Notes: generated from the sequence alone by a model not told the origin. DNA of 64,000 bases from DATCLS01 sp036563805 (GCA_036563805.1 DATCLS010000053.1:1-64000), one strand, 5' to 3'; numbered from the stretch's first letter, positions 42,406-51,510 are shown. Translations and numbers: made by a program.

Positions 42406-43623
42406 TCATGCGGCGGTGGGGTGGTCGGTTCGTTGGTCGGGGGTGAGGTAGTGCTGGCCGGTGCGGAGCATGGCCAAGATGACGTTGCAGCGGCGGCGGG
42501 CGAGGCAGATGAGTGCGGCGTTGTGGCGTTTGCCTTCGGCTCGTTTGCGGTCGTAGAAGGCCTTGGACTCGGGCGAGCGGAGAGAAGCGAAGGCGGCGAG
42601 GAACATGGCGTTCTTGAGCCGGTGGTTCCCCCGGCGGCTCTTGGTGTCGTTGTTGAGCGACTTGCCGGACTGGCGGGTGACGGGGGCGAGGCCGGCGTAG
42701 CTGGCGAGCTTGGACCCGTTCGCGAAGCGGGAGCCGTCTCCGATCTCAGCCAGGATCCGGGCCCCGGTGCGGGGACCGATCCCGGGCAGGCTCACCAGCA
42801 GTTGTCCGAAAGGGTGGGCCAGGAAGACCTCCTCGATCTCGGAGGCGAGGGCGTCGCGGCGTTCGTGGACGCGGTCGAGCTCACCGGCGAGCTCGGCGAT
42901 CACCCGGCCCACCGCCGGCTCGGCGGGCAGCGTGACGGTCTGGGCGTCGAGGGCCGCGGTCACGGCGTCAGTGACCATGGCGGCCAGGCGAGGCGAACGG
43001 GTCTTGAGCCGGTTGGTGATCCGGGCCCGCCCGGCGGTCCGCAGCGCGGTCGGGGTCGGGAACGCGCAGAGCAGGTCACGGACACCCCCGTGGGCGACCC
43101 GGGACCCGACCGCTCGCTCCAAGGCCGGCGAGATGCTGGTCAGAGCGTCGCGGAGCCGGTTGGTGAGGCGGGTCAGATCGGCGGCGAGGTCGATGTCGAA
43201 GCCGTTGAGAACCCGAAGCTGGGCCAGCAACTCGTCGCTGTGAGTGTCGAGCCAGTGGACTTTTCGGCGGCGGATGCGGGCGGTGTCGGCCAACACGAAC
43301 GCGTCCCGGCGATCCGTCTTGGCCTCTCCCGGATACAGGTCCGCGGCCCGGCGCATCACCAGGCCCGGCACATACGCGACGGGCACACCCCTGCGGGCTG
43401 CCACCGCGATGGCGAGCTGGGCGATCGAACCGGGCTGGTCGATCACGAGACCCGCCACCCCGTGACTGGCGGCCCGGTCCAGGAGCGCCTCGAGATCGGC
43501 CTCGTCGTTGGACACAGCCCGAGCGAAGACCGGCTCACCGGCCTCGTCGAGAACGTCAGCGAAGTGCTCGTCCTTGCCGACGTCCAGCCCGACCCACACG
43601 GTCACCTCGTCGGGTGTGGCCAC
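42406..43623 (-). CDS. IS110-family DEDD transposase
   Basis: GTG 43623 gives 405 residues. The RuvC-like domain starts VWVGLDVGKDEHFADV, continues with VIDQPGSIAQLA and KTDRRDAFVLADTAR (acidic DEDD residues), and the C-terminal Tnp20 domain has SLPGIGPRTGARILAEIGDGSRF and LASYAGLAPVTRQSGKS with the catalytic serine region. The protein is full length without frameshift. The start was chosen where VATPDEVTVWVGLDVGK matches the family; the longer frame adds 22 unlikely residues. IS110 recombinases act with a bridge RNA from the left end. Confidence 0.92.
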   Translation of the reverse strand: MATPDEVTVWVGLDVGKDEHFADVLDEAGEPVFARAVSNDEADLEALLDRAASHGVAGLVIDQPGSIAQLAIAVAARRGVPVAYVPGLVMRRAADLYPGEAKTDRRDAFVLADTARIRRRKVHWLDTHSDELLAQLRVLNGFDIDLAADLTRLTNRLRDALTSISPALERAVGSRVAHGGVRDLLCAFPTPTALRTAGRARITNRLKTRSPRLAAMVTDAVTAALDAQTVTLPAEPAVGRVIAELAGELDRVHERRDALASEIEEVFLAHPFGQLLVSLPGIGPRTGARILAEIGDGSRFANGSKLASYAGLAPVTRQSGKSLNNDTKSRRGNHRLKNAMFLAAFASLRSPESKAFYDRKRAEGKRHNAALICLARRRCNVILAMLRTGQHYLTPDQRTDHPTAA

Positions 43624-43792
43624 CCCGTCTCCTCTCGCTTCAACGATCACGAGCAGCGGGAAGGCCGTCCAGGGTGCGCTCGCCGTCATCCACCTTACGA
43701 ACCAGCGATCTGTCGCATGTCCCCATCAGAGGTCCACGCACCCGACCGCACCGGCGGCAACACCCCCCAGGCCATCAACGTGACAGGGGGCC
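43624..43792 (-). ncRNA. Candidate IS110 bridge RNA region (left end)
   Basis: The 169 nt between the element end and the transposase start are non-coding and lie on the transcribed side, where IS110-group bridge RNAs are encoded; the size is close to the known 177-nt example. The strand contains GGGGGGTGT (complement of 43769-43777), which is complementary to ACACCCCCC in the right end of the element. No fold was computed, so this is a position-based prediction. Confidence 0.45.
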
Positions 43793-43914
43793 ATAAGCCA
43801 TACCGGCACCGCCGGACTTCCCAGGCCCTCAGCATGACCGCTCAGAACCCACCAGGAAGGTAAGGGGGGGGTGATCCGGAGCCGGGTTCCGCAGGCGCTA
43901 AAGTCCGCCGGCCG

Positions 43915-45018
43915 GTGACGTCATGGGGGCGTCTCCGGGGTGCTCCTTCGGTGACAGCCTTCCGTCGACTGCGATACGTCCGGCTTCTGTCGCTCGCCGC
44001 GCTGGCGGTGCTCGCGTCCGCGTGCCAGGTCCGAGCGCGGGTCGAGGTGGCCGTCGAGGAGGACGGGTCGGGCGCCGTGGAGGTGGCGGTCGGGCTCGAC
44101 CGGGCCGCCCTGGAGCGCATCCCCGACGTCGATGGCGACGGCACGTCCGACGTGACCGACCTCGCCGCCCTGGTCCGCACCGACGATTTGGAGGCGGCCG
44201 GCTGGCGGGTCGCCGAGCCCGAGGAGGCCGGGTCGGACACGACCTGGATCCGGGTCAGCAAGCCGTTCGGCACGCCCGAGGAGGCGAACGCCATCCTGGC
44301 CGAGGTCACCGGGCCCTCGGGCCCGCTGCGCGACCTGCGGCTGGCGCGGTCCTCCGGCTTCGCCTCGACCGAGCTGTCGTTCACTGGCACGGCCGACCTC
44401 AGCGGCGGCCTGGAGGCCTTCGGCGACGCCGGCCTGGCTCAGGCGCTGGACGGCGAGCCGCTGGGCGAGGACGCCGCCCAGATCGAGCAGGAGCTCGGCG
44501 CGCCGCTGGCCGAGGCCTTCCGGCTCGACGTGATCGTCGACCTGCCGGGCAGCCTGGACGCCAACACCGACGACCGGTCCGGCGACGCCGCCCGGTGGTC
44601 GCCCCGGCTGGGGGAGGGGCCGCAGGAGCTGGCCGCCACCGGGTCGGTGCGCGACGGGACCGTCGTGCTGCTCCTGGTCGTGGCCGGCCTGCTGCTGGCG
44701 GCGGCCGTGGCCACCGCCGTGTGGCTGGTGGTCCGCCGGCCCCGGGCCGACGAGGAGCCCCGCCCCGACGCCGGGGGCGAACCGCCGGCGCCCGGGCCCC
44801 CGGGCGGCCCCGGAGGCGACGAGCGGACCGCCGGCCCGGACCCGGGCCGCTCGGACGGGTCCGCCGGCGCCGGTGGGCCCGGACCGGACGGCGGTGGCCC
44901 GGAGACGACCCCGGCCGGCGCCGGGGAGCGCGCCGGCGACGGGTCGGACCCCGGGACCGGCACGGCCTCCGAGCCGGCCGTTCCGGGCTGGCACCACCCG
45001 CCGCCGGTCACCGGCTGA
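43915..45018 (+). CDS. LppM-domain lipoprotein with C-terminal membrane anchor
   Basis: The 367-residue protein starts with a signal peptide ending LAVLASAC, a lipoprotein-like site. The LppM domain follows (about 35-215): VEVAVEEDGSGAVEVAVGLDRAALERIPD and LSFTGTADLSGGLEAFGDAG. A helix at about 245-268 (VLLLLVVAGLLLAAAVATAVWLVV) leads to a Pro/Gly-rich tail of 95 residues inside the cell. GTG 43915 lies 10 nt after TAAAGT (43899-43904); GTG 43951 is an alternative. The IS110 element sits 122 bp upstream, so its insertion may have removed older control sequence. Confidence 0.75.
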   Translation: MTSWGRLRGAPSVTAFRRLRYVRLLSLAALAVLASACQVRARVEVAVEEDGSGAVEVAVGLDRAALERIPDVDGDGTSDVTDLAALVRTDDLEAAGWRVAEPEEAGSDTTWIRVSKPFGTPEEANAILAEVTGPSGPLRDLRLARSSGFASTELSFTGTADLSGGLEAFGDAGLAQALDGEPLGEDAAQIEQELGAPLAEAFRLDVIVDLPGSLDANTDDRSGDAARWSPRLGEGPQELAATGSVRDGTVVLLLVVAGLLLAAAVATAVWLVVRRPRADEEPRPDAGGEPPAPGPPGGPGGDERTAGPDPGRSDGSAGAGGPGPDGGGPETTPAGAGERAGDGSDPGTGTASEPAVPGWHHPPPVTG

Positions 45019-45063
45019 GCCCGACGGTCGGGCGCCGTGCCCCGCGGCCGGGCCGGCCGGTTG

Positions 45064-46236
45064 TCAGGCCACCGTGCGGGCGGCCTCCGGCCGGAGCGCC
45101 GCCGTGGCCTGGCGGGCCGCCGCGACCGCGCTGGCGCACGACACCTCGGCCAGGTGGCCCGGCGCCGCCACCCAGTCGCCGGCCAGCCACACGTTGTCGC
45201 GGTAGGCGACCGGCGTCCGGTCCCGCCAGGTGGTTCCGGGGAGGTCGAGGGCCCCGGTCGACTCCGTGACGACGGCCCGCCGGCGCCACACCTCGCGCTC
45301 CCTCCAGTCCGGGAAGGCCGTGTCGAGCAGCCGCTCGATGCGGGCGACGCCGTCGGCCAGCTCCTCGTCCGGCCGCAGCCCGGCGTGCACCTGGACCAGG
45401 TCGTGCCCGGGCGGCGCGGTGGGGATCACGGCCGAGGTCCGGGTGACGAACATGGCTTCGTCGGCGTCGAGCACGAGGTAGGGGTCGCCGCGGCGGTGCG
45501 TCCACGCGACGTCGAGCAGGGCGACCCGGGGGCTCTCGGGACGCAGCGTGGGGTCGCCGAGCAGCCGGCGGGCGGCTCCGGGCTCGACGGCCAGGATGAC
45601 CGGGCCGCCGCCCAGCTCGCCGACGTCGGTGACCCGGGCGCCGGTCTCGATGGTGACGCCCCGGTCGCGGGCGGCAGCGGCCAGCCGCCCGACCAGGGCG
45701 CTCCAGCCGCCCTCCACGTACCGGGCGGCGGGCGGCACGGCGAGGATGACGCGGCGGATCCGCTCCCACACGTAGGCGGCCGACACCCGGCCCGGGTCGT
45801 GATCGAACGTGAGCACGCCCGACAGGCCCGACAGCAGGGCGGCCGTCTCGTCGTCCCACCGGTCCGCCGCCCACGTCCGCAGGTCGACGTCCACGGGGGC
45901 GGGGGCGTTCCGGGCGGCGCCGGCCCGGAGGAGCGCGGCCGGCGGGGTGCGGCGGACCTTGCCCCGCCACCGGATGGTCACCCCGGGGTGGCGGGGCATG
46001 CGGCTGGGCCGGTGGAGGTCGCGGGCGACGAGCCAATCCCACAGCGACCCGCCGGCGTACAGGGCGTGGGGGCCGAGGTTGGCCACGAACGGCTCGGGCG
46101 TGCTCACGGCCCGGCCGCCGAGGCGGCTACGGGCCTCGAGCAGGCGCACCGGCGCGCCGGCCTCGGCGCACTCGATGGCGGCGATCAGGCCGGCGAGCCC
46201 GCCGCCGACCACGGTGATCGTGTCGGTGTCGTGCAT
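45064..46236 (-). CDS. FAD-dependent oxidoreductase (amine-oxidase/phytoene-desaturase-like)
   Basis: The 390-residue flavoprotein starts with the dinucleotide motif TVVGGGLAGLIAAIECAEAG and LLEARSRLGGRAVS, and ends with the second FAD motif NVWLAGDWVAAPGHLAEVSCASAVAAAR. The fold matches the NAD(P)-binding protein/amine oxidase superfamily that includes phytoene desaturases and protoporphyrinogen oxidases. ATG 46236 follows AGGAGG (minus 46251-46246). It is divergent from an ECF sigma gene across a GGTTCC...GGAACC repeat, so the sigma factor may control it. The substrate is unknown. Confidence 0.85.
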   Translation of the reverse strand: MHDTDTITVVGGGLAGLIAAIECAEAGAPVRLLEARSRLGGRAVSTPEPFVANLGPHALYAGGSLWDWLVARDLHRPSRMPRHPGVTIRWRGKVRRTPPAALLRAGAARNAPAPVDVDLRTWAADRWDDETAALLSGLSGVLTFDHDPGRVSAAYVWERIRRVILAVPPAARYVEGGWSALVGRLAAAARDRGVTIETGARVTDVGELGGGPVILAVEPGAARRLLGDPTLRPESPRVALLDVAWTHRRGDPYLVLDADEAMFVTRTSAVIPTAPPGHDLVQVHAGLRPDEELADGVARIERLLDTAFPDWREREVWRRRAVVTESTGALDLPGTTWRDRTPVAYRDNVWLAGDWVAAPGHLAEVSCASAVAAARQATAALRPEAARTVA

Positions 46237-46290
46237 GGGTGGCAACCTCCTGGGATGCGTCTGCCCCAAGGAGGGCCGCCGGACCGGCGA

Positions 46291-46316
46291 GGTTCCTCGC
46301 GAATCTTCTTGGAACC
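46291..46316. promoter_or_regulatory. GGTTCC-N14-GGAACC inverted repeat between FAD oxidoreductase and ECF sigma gene
   Basis: GGTTCC (46291-46296) and GGAACC (46311-46316) are inverted copies 14 nt apart. GGAAC is the typical ECF-sigma -35 core, so the site can be two back-to-back -35 elements facing outwards, or a dimer operator. Matching -10 elements at the usual distance were not found on either side. Confidence 0.45.
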
Positions 46317-46375
46317 TTTCGGGCCCCCGCCGCCTCCAGGGGTCGTGGAGAGGTTGGTGTGACGGAGAGGACGGT

Positions 46376-46900
46376 GTGACGCCGGGGCCGGACCCCGACC
46401 TGGTCCGGCGGGCGCAGCGCGGCGACGCGGCCGCGCTCGAGCGGCTGCTCGACGAGCTGCTGCCCTACGCCGGCCGCATCTGCGGCGCGGTGGCGCTCGA
46501 CGCCGGCGACGACGCCCTGCAGGAGACGATGGTGGCGGTCATGCGGAACATCCGGAGCGTCCGGGACCCGGCGGCGGTGCGCGCCTGGGTCCGCCGCATC
46601 GCCGTGCGCGAGGCGGTGCGCGCCGCCCGGGGCGGCCGGGACGTGCCCGCCGACCCCGCCGACCTCGACGGGTACGGCGGGCCGGCGCCGGCCCGGGTCG
46701 TGCCGGACGGGGCCACCGCGGTCGAGGTGCGGGCGGTGCTCGCCGACCTGCCGCCCGAGCAGCGGGCCGTGCTGGTGCTGCGCGATCTCGACGGGCTGGG
46801 CGAAGCCGAGATGGCCGAGGTGCTGGGCGTGGCGCCCGGGACCGTCAAGTCGCGGCTCAACCGGGCCCGGGCCGCCTTCCGCACGAGGTGGACGTCGTGA
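46376..46900 (+). CDS. ECF-type RNA polymerase sigma factor
   Basis: GTG 46376 follows GGAGAGG and gives 174 residues. Region 2 (DALQETMVAVMRNIRSVRDPAAVRAWVRRIAVRE) and region 4 (LADLPPEQRAVLVLRDLDGLGEAEMAEVLGVAPGTVKSRLNRAR) are both clear. No anti-sigma gene is adjacent. Instead a SRPBCC protein follows with a 4-bp overlap, so that protein may be linked to its control. The back-to-back GGAACC repeat upstream suggests autoregulation. Confidence 0.9.
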   Translation: MTPGPDPDLVRRAQRGDAAALERLLDELLPYAGRICGAVALDAGDDALQETMVAVMRNIRSVRDPAAVRAWVRRIAVREAVRAARGGRDVPADPADLDGYGGPAPARVVPDGATAVEVRAVLADLPPEQRAVLVLRDLDGLGEAEMAEVLGVAPGTVKSRLNRARAAFRTRWTS

Positions 46901-47400
46901 CCGCTCCGTGGCCGATGGCCGAGCTGGATGCGATCGCCCGCTTGCGGGCGCTGGCGGCCGGCCTGCCCGGGGTCGTCCTCGAGGAGCGGGTGATCGACGC
47001 CCCCTTCGACGAGGTGTGGGGCTTCGTGGCCGACCTGGAGACGTCGGTGCCGGCGTTCGACGACACGGTGTCCCGGGTGCGGGTCGTCCGGGCCGAGGGC
47101 GAGCGGCTCCGCATCCACAGCTGGGCCCGCGGTGTGCCGGTGCCGCTGCCGTTCGACGTGACCCTCCGCCCGGGCTGGGCCTGGATGGTGGCCAGCCCGC
47201 AGGTCTACGTCGTCGGCATGGCTGCGGTGCCGACCGGCAACCGGACCCGGTTCGGCCACCTCGAGGGGCCGCTCCGAGGCGGCCCGCCCGTCCGCCGGCT
47301 GGGCCGCGGGCCGCTGCGGCGGCACGTGCGGGGCGACCTCGACGGCATCGAGCGCAGCCTGGCGGCCCGGCGCCGGCGGGACGGCACCGGCCCGGGCTAG
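46897..47400 (+). CDS. SRPBCC (START-like) family protein
   Basis: GTG 46897 overlaps the sigma factor stop (GTGA), giving 167 residues. ERVIDAPFDEVWGFVADLETSVPAFD is the typical first strand and helix of the SRPBCC fold, followed by SRVRVVRAEGERLRIHSW. The fold binds hydrophobic ligands. The coupling to an ECF sigma factor without an anti-sigma suggests a ligand-responsive role; this is inference. The last 30 residues are Arg-rich. Confidence 0.75.
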   Translation: MTAPWPMAELDAIARLRALAAGLPGVVLEERVIDAPFDEVWGFVADLETSVPAFDDTVSRVRVVRAEGERLRIHSWARGVPVPLPFDVTLRPGWAWMVASPQVYVVGMAAVPTGNRTRFGHLEGPLRGGPPVRRLGRGPLRRHVRGDLDGIERSLAARRRRDGTGPG

Positions 47401-47564
47401 CGGGTCGGCGCGCGGGCGGGCCGGCCGTTGGCCGGGCGCCGGGGCCCGCGGCCGACGTGGACGTCGGCGGGCCCGGCCGTCTGGGCCGGGCCGGGGCGGG
47501 GTAGGCGGTAGCCGGTAGCGACGACCGGCGTACCGGCCGGTCCCGATCGAGGAGGTGGTGGCCC

Positions 47565-48011
47565 GTGCCCGAGGACACCGACCCCCGACCCGACACGCCG
47601 GCGGGGCGGCCGGACCCGGCCGCCGCCCCCGATCCCCGGGCGAGCGCCCCGGGCGGCCGCCCGGGGATCGACCGCGACCTCGCCGCCGTGCAGCGGGGCC
47701 GCCCGGAGCGGGCGTTCAACGCCGGCCTCGTGCTCGGCGCCCTGCTGGCGGTGGCCGCCGCGGTGTTCGTCGTCCAGAACGCCCAATCGACGGAGTTCGA
47801 CTGGCTGTGGCTCGACTTCGAGCTGCCGCTGTGGACGGCGCTGCTCGGGGCGATGGCGGCCGGCGTGGTGCTGGTGATCCTGGCGTTCCTGGTCCACGAG
47901 CGGCGCCAGCGGCGCATCGGTCGGCGCCAGCAGGCGGCGGGCCGCCTGCGCCGGGCCCTGGGGGCCGACGCCCCGGCCGGGGGGCGACGCGCCCGGGGCC
48001 GCCCGGCTTAG
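47565..48011 (+). CDS. LapA-domain (DUF1049) membrane protein
   Basis: The 148-residue protein has a disordered Pro/Asp-rich start, two helices (NAGLVLGALLAVAAAVFVVQNAQ and PLWTALLGAMAAGVVLVILAFLV) and a basic tail. FVVQNAQSTEFDWLWLDFELPLW between them is the LapA signature. GTG 47565 follows GAGGAGGTGG. LapA proteins act at the membrane in lipopolysaccharide assembly in Gram-negatives; the role in Actinobacteria is unknown. Confidence 0.8.
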   Translation: MPEDTDPRPDTPAGRPDPAAAPDPRASAPGGRPGIDRDLAAVQRGRPERAFNAGLVLGALLAVAAAVFVVQNAQSTEFDWLWLDFELPLWTALLGAMAAGVVLVILAFLVHERRQRRIGRRQQAAGRLRRALGADAPAGGRRARGRPA

Positions 48012-48051
48012 CGATCTCGCGCCGCGGCCGGGCGTCAGCCGGCCAACGCCC

Positions 48052-48900
48052 TCAGGCGAGCGGGCGGCCGAACGGCGACTCCTCCGTCCAGGTCGCCAGG
48101 TTGGCCTCGGCCCGCTCGGCCGCGGCCCGCCACATGCCGGTCCCGGCCTCGGCCAGCTCGATCGTCACGTCGCGGATGCGCTGGACCGGGTCGCCGCCGC
48201 CGGCGTCGTGGGCCGCCAGCAGCGGGGCGGCCGTCGACAGGAAGTCGGGGATCACCGTGCGCCCGGCGGCGCTGAGCACGGCCAGGGCGCGCGCCGTGAC
48301 GGGGACCGGCGTCAGCGGCACCACGGTCGAGGCCTGCACTCCGGCCGCGGTCCCGTGGTCGAGCACGCCCGCCTTGCCGGCGACGAACAGCACGTCGCAG
48401 GGGGCGTCGAACCGGGGCTCGGCCAGCGTGGCCCCGGCCTCGCCCAGCTGGGCGGTGGCGGCCTCGGCCACCGGGCCCGAGCCCACCACGGCGGCGGTGC
48501 GCCAGTCGAGCGGCCCGGCCACCTTGGCGGCCGCCAGCGCCCCCTGGGCCGCGAGCGCCGGGTCGGGCGCCGGGGCGCCGAGCGGGGCCAGGTCGTCGGC
48601 GGTGACGCCCAGGCCCGGGGTCAGCACCAGCTCGCCGCTCTCGACCCGGGGGCGGACCTCGTCGACGAACGCGGCGATGGCGTCGTCGCGGCTCTCCGGT
48701 TTGGCGTTCACCGCCGCCGACGCGCCCCCGTGGCCCTTCACCCCGAACGCGGCGAACGCATAGGTCACGGCCCGCGCCAGCAGCGTGGCCCCGTCGCGCA
48801 GGACCTTCGGCGCCAGCCGGACGACACCGACCGAGGTCGTCGCGTCGTCGAGGTCGACGACGACGAAGCCGTCCGTACCGGTCAGCTTGTCAACCTTCAC
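48052..48900 (-). CDS. Glu/Leu/Phe/Val dehydrogenase-like protein
   Basis: The 282-residue product has DDATTSVGVVRLAPKVLRDGATLLARAVTYAFAAFGV, which resembles the substrate-side domain of amino-acid dehydrogenases, and a Rossmann-like part with TAAVVGSGPVAEAATAQL. It is shorter than usual (about 350-420) and the catalytic lysines are not certain. GTG 48900 was preferred because the product then starts VKVDKLTGTDGFVVVDL; 48939 is the longer option. Its activity is uncertain. It is divergent from the pcrA-type helicase. Confidence 0.6.
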   Translation of the reverse strand: MKVDKLTGTDGFVVVDLDDATTSVGVVRLAPKVLRDGATLLARAVTYAFAAFGVKGHGGASAAVNAKPESRDDAIAAFVDEVRPRVESGELVLTPGLGVTADDLAPLGAPAPDPALAAQGALAAAKVAGPLDWRTAAVVGSGPVAEAATAQLGEAGATLAEPRFDAPCDVLFVAGKAGVLDHGTAAGVQASTVVPLTPVPVTARALAVLSAAGRTVIPDFLSTAAPLLAAHDAGGGDPVQRIRDVTIELAEAGTGMWRAAAERAEANLATWTEESPFGRPLA

Positions 48901-49059
48901 GAGCCGCGATCCTTGCAAGCCCGAGCGGCGGGCCGCCACCCCGGCCGCCGCGCCCGTCGTCCGGGGCGACCCCGGCCGCGACGCCCGTCGCCCCCGGCCG
49001 CCGCCGGTCCACCCGCTCCCCCGGGGCGGCGCACCCCGCCCCTACGATGGGACCCACCC

Positions 49060-51360
49060 ATGGCCACTCCCGAGACCACCGCTTCCGAGACCCCCGCGCC
49101 GCCGCCCGGGGCGACGGAGACGAACGAGCGCCCCGAACGTCCCGACCTGCTGGCCGGGCTCAACCCGGTCCAGGCCGACGCCGTCGTCCACGGCGAGGGC
49201 CCGCTGCTGGTGGTGGCCGGGGCGGGGTCCGGCAAGACGCGGGTGCTGACCCACCGCATCGCCTACCTGATCCGCGAGCGCGGCGTGAGCCCGTTCGAGA
49301 TCCTGGCGATCACGTTCACCAACAAGGCGGCCGACGAGATGAAGAGCCGGGTCGCCGCCCTGGTGGGGCCGGTCGCCGAGAAGATGTGGGTGTCGACGTT
49401 CCATTCGGCCTGCGTCCGGATCCTGCGGCGCGACGCCGACAAGCTCGGCTACCCCCGCCAGTTCACGATCTACGACCAGGCCGACGCTGTCCGCCTCACC
49501 GGCTACGTCATCCGCGACCTGGCGCTCGACACCAAGCGGTTCCCGCCCCGCTCGGTGCACGCCGCCATCAGCGCGGCCAAGAACGACGGGCTCGACGCGT
49601 CCGCCTACGCCGAGCAGGCCGGCAACCTGTTCGAGCGCAAGATCGCCGAGGTGTTCACCGAGTACCAGGCCCGCCTGCAGCGGGCCGGCTCGATGGACTT
49701 CGACGACCTGCTCGGTCAGGCTCTGCGCCTGCTGCGCGAGCACCCCGACGTGCTCGAGCACTACCGCCGGCGGTTCCGGCACATCCTCGTCGACGAGTAC
49801 CAGGACACCAACCGGGTCCAGAACGACCTCGTCCTCCTCCTGGCGGCCGAGCACCGCAACATCTGCGTGGTCGGCGACCAGGACCAGTCGATCTACGCCT
49901 TCCGGGGCGCCGACATGCGCAACATCGTCGAGTTCGAGGACGCGTTCCCCGACACGACGGTGGTGCTGCTCGAGCAGAACTACCGGTCGACCCAGACCAT
50001 CCTCGACGCCGCCAACGCGGTCATCGCCCACAACCAGGGGCGCAAGCCCAAGGAGCTGTGGACCGACCAGGGCGCCGGCGAGCCGATCGTGCGCTTCCAC
50101 GCCGACGACGAGGTCGACGAGGCGTCGTGGATCACCCGGGAGATGACCCGGCTCCACGACAGCTCCGAGTACGCCTGGGGCGACATCGCCGTGTTCTACC
50201 GGACCAACGCCCAGAGCCGCGTGCTGGAGGAGCAGCTGGTGCGGGTGGGCGTGCCCTACAAGGTCGTGGGCGGGACCCGGTTCTACGACCGCAAGGAGAT
50301 CAAAGACGCCGTCGCCTACCTGCGGGCCGTCGTCAACCCGGCCGACGAGGTGTCGATCAAGCGCGTCCTCAACGAGCCCAAGCGGGGCGTGGGCGACACG
50401 TCGATCGGCAAGCTCGACGCCTGGGCCACCGCCCACGGCCTGTCGTTCATCGACGCCCTGCGGCGGGCCGACGACGCCGGCGTGTCGGGCAAGGCGGCCC
50501 GCGGCATCGAGGCGTTCCTGGCCCTGATCGACGGCGTCGAGGACCTGACGTCCGGCGGCCCGGGGCCACTGCTCCAGGCGCTGCTCGAGCGGTCGGGCTA
50601 CCTCGATCAGCTGGAGTCCGAGCGCACGATCGAGGCCGAGGGCCGGCTCGAGAACCTGGCCGAACTCATCGGGGCCGCCAGCGAGATCGAGTCGATCGAC
50701 GAGTTCCTCGAGCAGATCAGCCTGGTCAGCGACCAGGATGCCTACGACGAGGACGCCGGCTCGGTCGTGCTGATGACCCTGCACGCGGCCAAGGGCCTGG
50801 AGTTCCCGGTCGTGTTCCTCATGGGCATGGAGGACGGCGTCTTCCCCCACCTGCGCTCGCTCACCGAGCCGGCCCAGCTGGAGGAGGAGCGCCGCCTGGC
50901 CTACGTCGGCCTGACCCGGGCCCAGCGGCGCCTCTACCTGAGCCACGCCTGGAGCCGGACGCTGTTCGGCGGCACGCAGTACAACCCGCCCAGCCGGTTC
51001 CTCGACGAGATCCCCGAGGAGCTGGTGCGCGACGTCGAGGGGCACCGCCGGGCCAGCCGCGGCGGCCGGACCTACGGCGCCGGGCGGGGGTCGGGCCGCA
51101 GCGCCGGCGGGTCGGGCCTGCGGGTGGCCGCCGGCCGCGACCGCATCGTCGAGCGCGCCCTCGAGCCCCGTCCGCCGGCCCGGAGCGGCGCCGAATCGCT
51201 GGGCCTCAAGGTCGGCGACGACGTACGCCACAAGGTGTTCGGCGAGGGCGTGATCCTCGACATGAGCGGCCGGGCCGACAAGACCGAGGCCCTGGTGCGG
51301 TTCCGCGACGTCGGCGAGAAACGCCTGCTGCTCAGCTGGGCCCCGCTCGAGAAGATCTGA
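49060..51360 (+). CDS. pcrA: UvrD/PcrA-type superfamily I DNA helicase
   Basis: The 766-residue helicase has motif I VVAGAGSGKTRVLTHR, Ia ITFTNKAADEMKSR, II LVDEYQDTNRVQ, III VGDQDQSIYAFRGAD, IV EQNYRSTQTI, V MTLHAAKGLEFPVVF and VI RRLAYVGLTRAQRRLYL. The C-terminus GLKVGDDVRHKVFGEGVILDMSGRADKTEALVRF is the Tudor-like domain that binds RNA polymerase in PcrA. It works in repair and conflict resolution. ATG 49060 lies 11 nt after TACGAT (49043-49048). Confidence 0.95.
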   Translation: MATPETTASETPAPPPGATETNERPERPDLLAGLNPVQADAVVHGEGPLLVVAGAGSGKTRVLTHRIAYLIRERGVSPFEILAITFTNKAADEMKSRVAALVGPVAEKMWVSTFHSACVRILRRDADKLGYPRQFTIYDQADAVRLTGYVIRDLALDTKRFPPRSVHAAISAAKNDGLDASAYAEQAGNLFERKIAEVFTEYQARLQRAGSMDFDDLLGQALRLLREHPDVLEHYRRRFRHILVDEYQDTNRVQNDLVLLLAAEHRNICVVGDQDQSIYAFRGADMRNIVEFEDAFPDTTVVLLEQNYRSTQTILDAANAVIAHNQGRKPKELWTDQGAGEPIVRFHADDEVDEASWITREMTRLHDSSEYAWGDIAVFYRTNAQSRVLEEQLVRVGVPYKVVGGTRFYDRKEIKDAVAYLRAVVNPADEVSIKRVLNEPKRGVGDTSIGKLDAWATAHGLSFIDALRRADDAGVSGKAARGIEAFLALIDGVEDLTSGGPGPLLQALLERSGYLDQLESERTIEAEGRLENLAELIGAASEIESIDEFLEQISLVSDQDAYDEDAGSVVLMTLHAAKGLEFPVVFLMGMEDGVFPHLRSLTEPAQLEEERRLAYVGLTRAQRRLYLSHAWSRTLFGGTQYNPPSRFLDEIPEELVRDVEGHRRASRGGRTYGAGRGSGRSAGGSGLRVAAGRDRIVERALEPRPPARSGAESLGLKVGDDVRHKVFGEGVILDMSGRADKTEALVRFRDVGEKRLLLSWAPLEKI

Positions 51361-51510
51361 GCCGTCCACCGCCCGCGGCGGACCGTCCCGACACCCGCCC
51401 CGGCCCGCCGCGCCCGCGCCCCGACCCCAGGTCGCGACGTCGATTGCCACCATCGCCGCGCTGCGTAGCGGCATCCTTCGTCACAGAGTCGATGGAGGTC
51501 GGGAGGTGCG

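Larger units (their letters stand above)
42363..43792 (-). mobile_element. IS110-family insertion sequence
   Basis: CAGGGGGCC occurs on the plus strand at 42363-42371 and again at 43784-43792, 1,421 bp apart, and brackets the transposase. On the transposase strand this is GGCCCCCTG with the CT dinucleotide that IS110 elements use as core. The right non-coding end is about 35 bp and the left end about 165 bp, the layout of the IS110 group. No terminal inverted repeats and no long target duplication are seen, as expected. Both ends look complete, so it may still be mobile. Confidence 0.7.

Noticed and set aside
42380..43727. TGTCCCCAT shared near both IS110 ends, taken as element borders
   Set aside because: It would leave under 105 bp for the left end and lacks the CT core; the CAGGGGGCC pair fits the usual IS110 layout better.
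48052..48939. Calling the gene a true glutamate dehydrogenase
   Set aside because: It is too short and I could not identify the catalytic lysine and aspartate with confidence.
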